Origin: an uncultured Candidatus Saccharibacteria bacterium | Lineage (GTDB): Bacteria; Patescibacteriota; Saccharimonadia; Saccharimonadales; Saccharimonadaceae | NCBI GenBank assembly: GCA_947304075.1 | Contig: CAMYZY010000022.1 | Location: 1-8,844, forward strand | Reading direction: 5' to 3' | DNA: 8,844 nucleotides | Made by a program: the position numbers and the translations under genes | The notes under the pieces: model-generated | Database searches by the model: none | Told to the model about the DNA's origin: nothing | What the model saw: the letters and a program-made list of their open reading frames with translations, nothing else | Shown here: in pieces, positions 6,922-8,844 of the stretch | How positions within the stretch are numbered: the first letter of the stretch is position 1 | Layout of the letters: every line of letters starts with the position of its first letter

Positions 6922-7340
6922 TGGATGGTGGGGTAGTAACATTTATAATTGCAATTTTGATTGTAGCGGTTTTGGTTTTTGTGGCTATACTTTTGACGGG
7001 TAAAAGAGGCCATCGCTTTAATATTGAGCAATATCAGGCGAAGTTTTTGGAAATTGAAAATAGTTTGAAGCAGGAAAATCCAGCAAGCTATATGACTTGT
7101 ATTATTAATTGTGACAAGCTGCTTGATAAAGCAATGATTGAAATGGGCGCACCGGGAAAAACGATGGGTGATAGGTTGAAGCGGATTGGCGGAAAGTTTA
7201 CAAATCTAAATGCAGTATGGCGTGCACATAAACTTCGCAATGCGATTGCCCATGAATCTGATATTGAAATTAGCTACAAACAAGCAATGAATGCAGTTAA
7301 TGTTTATAAGCAAGCATTAAAAGATTTAGGAGCGATATGA
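6921..7340 (+). CDS. Small membrane-anchored protein with HEPN-like RNAIAH motif, between gatA and gatB
   Basis: I do not recognise a named family. The 139-residue product has one N-terminal membrane helix (about residues 5-26), a basic GKRGHR junction, and then a soluble, mostly helical domain. Near its end is WRAHKLRNAIAHESD, containing R106-N-A-I-A-H111. This R(N)x3H pattern is the Rx4-6H motif of HEPN domains, many of which are RNases or bind nucleotides or partner proteins. A long helix (IEISYKQAMNAVNVYKQALKDL) follows, as in HEPN folds. Its start overlaps the gatA stop by one base and its stop overlaps the gatB start by four, so it is made in step with GatCAB. A link to tRNA handling or membrane placement of the complex is conceivable but unproven. 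It could equally be a non-enzymatic helical scaffold. Confidence 0.85.
   Translation: MDGGVVTFIIAILIVAVLVFVAILLTGKRGHRFNIEQYQAKFLEIENSLKQENPASYMTCIINCDKLLDKAMIEMGAPGKTMGDRLKRIGGKFTNLNAVWRAHKLRNAIAHESDIEISYKQAMNAVNVYKQALKDLGAI
7328..7332 (+). promoter_or_regulatory. Shine-Dalgarno sequence of gatB
   Basis: AGGAG lies four bases before the gatB ATG at 7337, slightly close but usable. Together with the ATGA overlap with the upstream gene it fixes the gatB start. Confidence 0.6.
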
Positions 7341-8844
7341 GTAAATATGTACCAACTATCGGAATTGAGTGCCACGTGCAACTTTGCACGAAAACGAAGT
7401 TGTTTTCTGAAGTAGACAACGATGCGCGCGGGAAAGAACCGAATTCATGCGTATCGCCAGTGGATTATGCGTTGCCTGGAATGTTACCAAGATTAAATGG
7501 TGAAGCGATTAAACTAGCAATCTTGGCGGGGCGAGCGATGAATTGTAAGATTAACCAGTATTCGAGATTTGATCGTAAACATTATTTTTACCCGGATTCA
7601 CCAAAAGGATATCAGATTACGCAATTTTATCAGCCAATTATTGGTGAAGGATATGTAGAATTGCCGTCAGGGACAAAAGTTAGGATTGAGCACGCCCACC
7701 TAGAAGGTGATGCGGGCAAGCTAACGCATTTTGATAATTATTCACTCGTAGATTTAAACCGCGTGGATACGCCACTTATTGAGATTGTTTCGATGCCAGA
7801 TATTCATTCGGCGAGTGATGCACATGATTATTGTAAAGAGCTTTGGAGACTAATGTGCTTTGCCGGCGTAACTTATGGCGATTTATATAATGGCAATATG
7901 CGATTTGATGTAAATATTTCATTAGCACCAGAAGGCTCCGATAAATTAGGCACACGTGCAGAAGTTAAGAATTTAAATTCGTTTAGAAGCGTGGAAAGGG
8001 CAGTAGAATACGAAATCAAACGCCAGAGTAAAATCTTAGATGCTGGACAAAAGGTAGTGCAAGAAACTAGGGGCTGGAATGACGCTAAGGGTGAAACAAC
8101 GGGGCAGCGATCAAAGGAAGAAGCAAAAGATTATCGTTATATGCCGGAGCCAGATTTGCCACCGATTAATCTTTCTACTGAGTTTGTTAATACTGAATCG
8201 GCTAAATTACCGCTGATGCCGGCAGATTACCGTAAAATATTTGGTGACATTATTAAACCAGATATTTTAGAAGTGTTGCTAGATTATCCAAAGCTTATGG
8301 ACTCTTTAAGAAAACTTGGAAAGGTTGATAAAATAGCAGAACTCTCAACGTCGCCGTGTCCGTCCGGCCCGTCGCCACGGGCGGACGGCACTAATTCTCG
8401 CGCTGCCGCGCTCCGAAATGCGCCTTTTGAGAGTTCTACTATTTCTCTCGTTGCCAACTTATTCACATCGGTCTTGCTGGCCGAGGAGAAGTCGGCGGAA
8501 TATTTGAACGATTTGCCATCGACAGCCGATTTGGCAGAACTAGCTGAAATGAATGAGAAAAAGGAATTGTCATCAACAGCAACCAAGGAAGTATTTTTGA
8601 AATTATTTGATCCACAGATGAAGAATCATGGAGCAAAACAAATCGCAAAGGAGCTGGGACTCATTCAAGAAAATGACCTTGGCGCTCTCGAAAAAATAGT
8701 AGACGTGGTACTGTCTAAGCCGGAAACGCAAAAAGCACAGGAAGATTTCCGAGCAGGTTCAGAAAAAGTACTCGGATTCTTGGTGGGGCAAGTAATGAAA
8801 GAATCGCGTGGTAAAGCTAACCCGGGCGCAGTGCAAGAGATTCT
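7337..8844 (+). CDS. gatB: GatB subunit of the tRNA-dependent amidotransferase, with in-frame palindromic-element insert (3' end outside window)
   Basis: GatB binds the misacylated tRNA and phosphorylates its Glu/Asp before amidation with ammonia channelled from GatA. The frame is open for 502 codons to the window edge. The last residues (KESRGKANPGAVQEI) match the normal C-terminus, so only a few codons are missing. Conserved blocks: VPTIGIECHVQL (E11, H13), FDRKHYFYPDSPKGYQITQF, HLEGDAGK (121-128), LVDLNRVDTPLIEIV, GTRAEVKNLNSFR, DYRYMPEPD, and the YqeY-like tail ending in GFLVGQVMK. Two oddities stand out. The usual HxEEDAGK has Gly124 in place of the second Glu. Residues about 334-370 are a foreign-looking, GC-rich-encoded insert between the helical domain's VDKIAE and ISLVANLF. 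Start ATG overlaps the preceding stop (ATGA). Confidence 0.94.
   Translation, partial: MSKYVPTIGIECHVQLCTKTKLFSEVDNDARGKEPNSCVSPVDYALPGMLPRLNGEAIKLAILAGRAMNCKINQYSRFDRKHYFYPDSPKGYQITQFYQPIIGEGYVELPSGTKVRIEHAHLEGDAGKLTHFDNYSLVDLNRVDTPLIEIVSMPDIHSASDAHDYCKELWRLMCFAGVTYGDLYNGNMRFDVNISLAPEGSDKLGTRAEVKNLNSFRSVERAVEYEIKRQSKILDAGQKVVQETRGWNDAKGETTGQRSKEEAKDYRYMPEPDLPPINLSTEFVNTESAKLPLMPADYRKIFGDIIKPDILEVLLDYPKLMDSLRKLGKVDKIAELSTSPCPSGPSPRADGTNSRAAALRNAPFESSTISLVANLFTSVLLAEEKSAEYLNDLPSTADLAELAEMNEKKELSSTATKEVFLKLFDPQMKNHGAKQIAKELGLIQENDLGALEKIVDVVLSKPETQKAQEDFRAGSEKVLGFLVGQVMKESRGKANPGAVQEI
8331..8444 (+). repeat. In-frame palindromic element, copy 2 (inside gatB)
   Basis: This is a second 114-bp imperfect palindrome. 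The outer arm AAATAGCAGAACTCTCAA (8331-8348) pairs with 8427-8444, whose reverse complement is AAATAGTAGAACTCTCAA: 17 of 18 positions, the exception being a G-T wobble-type pair. The interior 8349-8424 is about 74% G+C by hand count. It contains a strong inner hairpin, GTGTCCGTCCGGCCCGT (8357-8373) against ACGGGCGGACGGCAC (8378-8392), with two single-base bulges and loop CGCC. The core GCCCGTCGCCACGGG (8367-8381) matches copy 1 at 14 of 15 bases. It is read in frame as ELSTSPCPSGPSPRADG and onward to FESST, without a stop. Confidence 0.78.

Noticed and set aside
6160..8444. Inteins or self-splicing introns as an explanation of the GatA and GatB inserts
   Set aside because: About 38 codons is too short for an intein and no splicing block or catalytic intron core is visible; both inserts are fully open in frame.
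6160..8444. Intrinsic terminators or attenuators inside gatA and gatB
   Set aside because: The hairpins are strong, but no U-tract follows either one, and termination there would abolish essential downstream coding.
8284..8648. Minus-strand open frames opposite gatB
   Set aside because: They are open largely because the GC-rich insert lacks stops; they oppose a strongly conserved GatB frame and have no start signals.
1..8844. Recoded UGA (glycine), as in some CPR lineages
   Set aside because: TGA ends the PIN-TRAM gene, gatC and gene X at positions where the families end, and no conserved Gly is encoded by TGA in any gene.

Overview
The gene content, AT-rich coding bias, extreme compaction and standard genetic code (TGA ends three of the genes) fit a small-genome bacterium of the Candidate Phyla Radiation (Patescibacteria). 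Candidatus Saccharibacteria (TM7) is my best guess. This is inference from layout and protein style; no marker in the window proves it.

The window is almost entirely coding, with no RNA gene, CRISPR array or transposase. From left to right: a membrane-anchored PIN-TRAM protein (53-739, +); a class A penicillin-binding protein (740-3448, -) that converges on it with zero intergenic bases; a 61-bp divergent promoter region; murJ, the lipid II flippase (3510-5150, +); then a tight four-gene operon gatC-gatA-X-gatB (5168 to the window end, +), whose genes overlap by 1-4 bases. GatCAB is the amidotransferase that converts misacylated Glu-tRNA(Gln) and/or Asp-tRNA(Asn). X is a small membrane-anchored protein with a HEPN-like RNAIAH motif. 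gatB runs off the right edge, probably only a few codons before its stop.

The main discovery candidate is a pair of GC-rich, imperfectly palindromic elements, each spanning 114 bp (38 codons). One is embedded in frame in gatA (6160-6273) and one in gatB (8331-8444). Both have long outer inverted repeats and share the core GCCCGTCGYCACGGG in the same orientation and reading frame. Each adds roughly 33-38 residues at a loop position between conserved parts of its host protein. They behave like the Rickettsia palindromic elements that insert into protein genes, but here both sit in partner subunits of one enzyme.

The second theme is expression. All four transcription units start with a TATAAT-like -10 box (TATAAT three times, TATTAT once), with an upstream TG, only 6-7 nt before the start codon. 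This predicts leaderless mRNAs. By contrast, two operon-internal genes (X and gatB) have Shine-Dalgarno sequences and overlapping stop/start codons. The PBP and murJ promoters are back to back, so peptidoglycan polymerisation and precursor export may be co-controlled.
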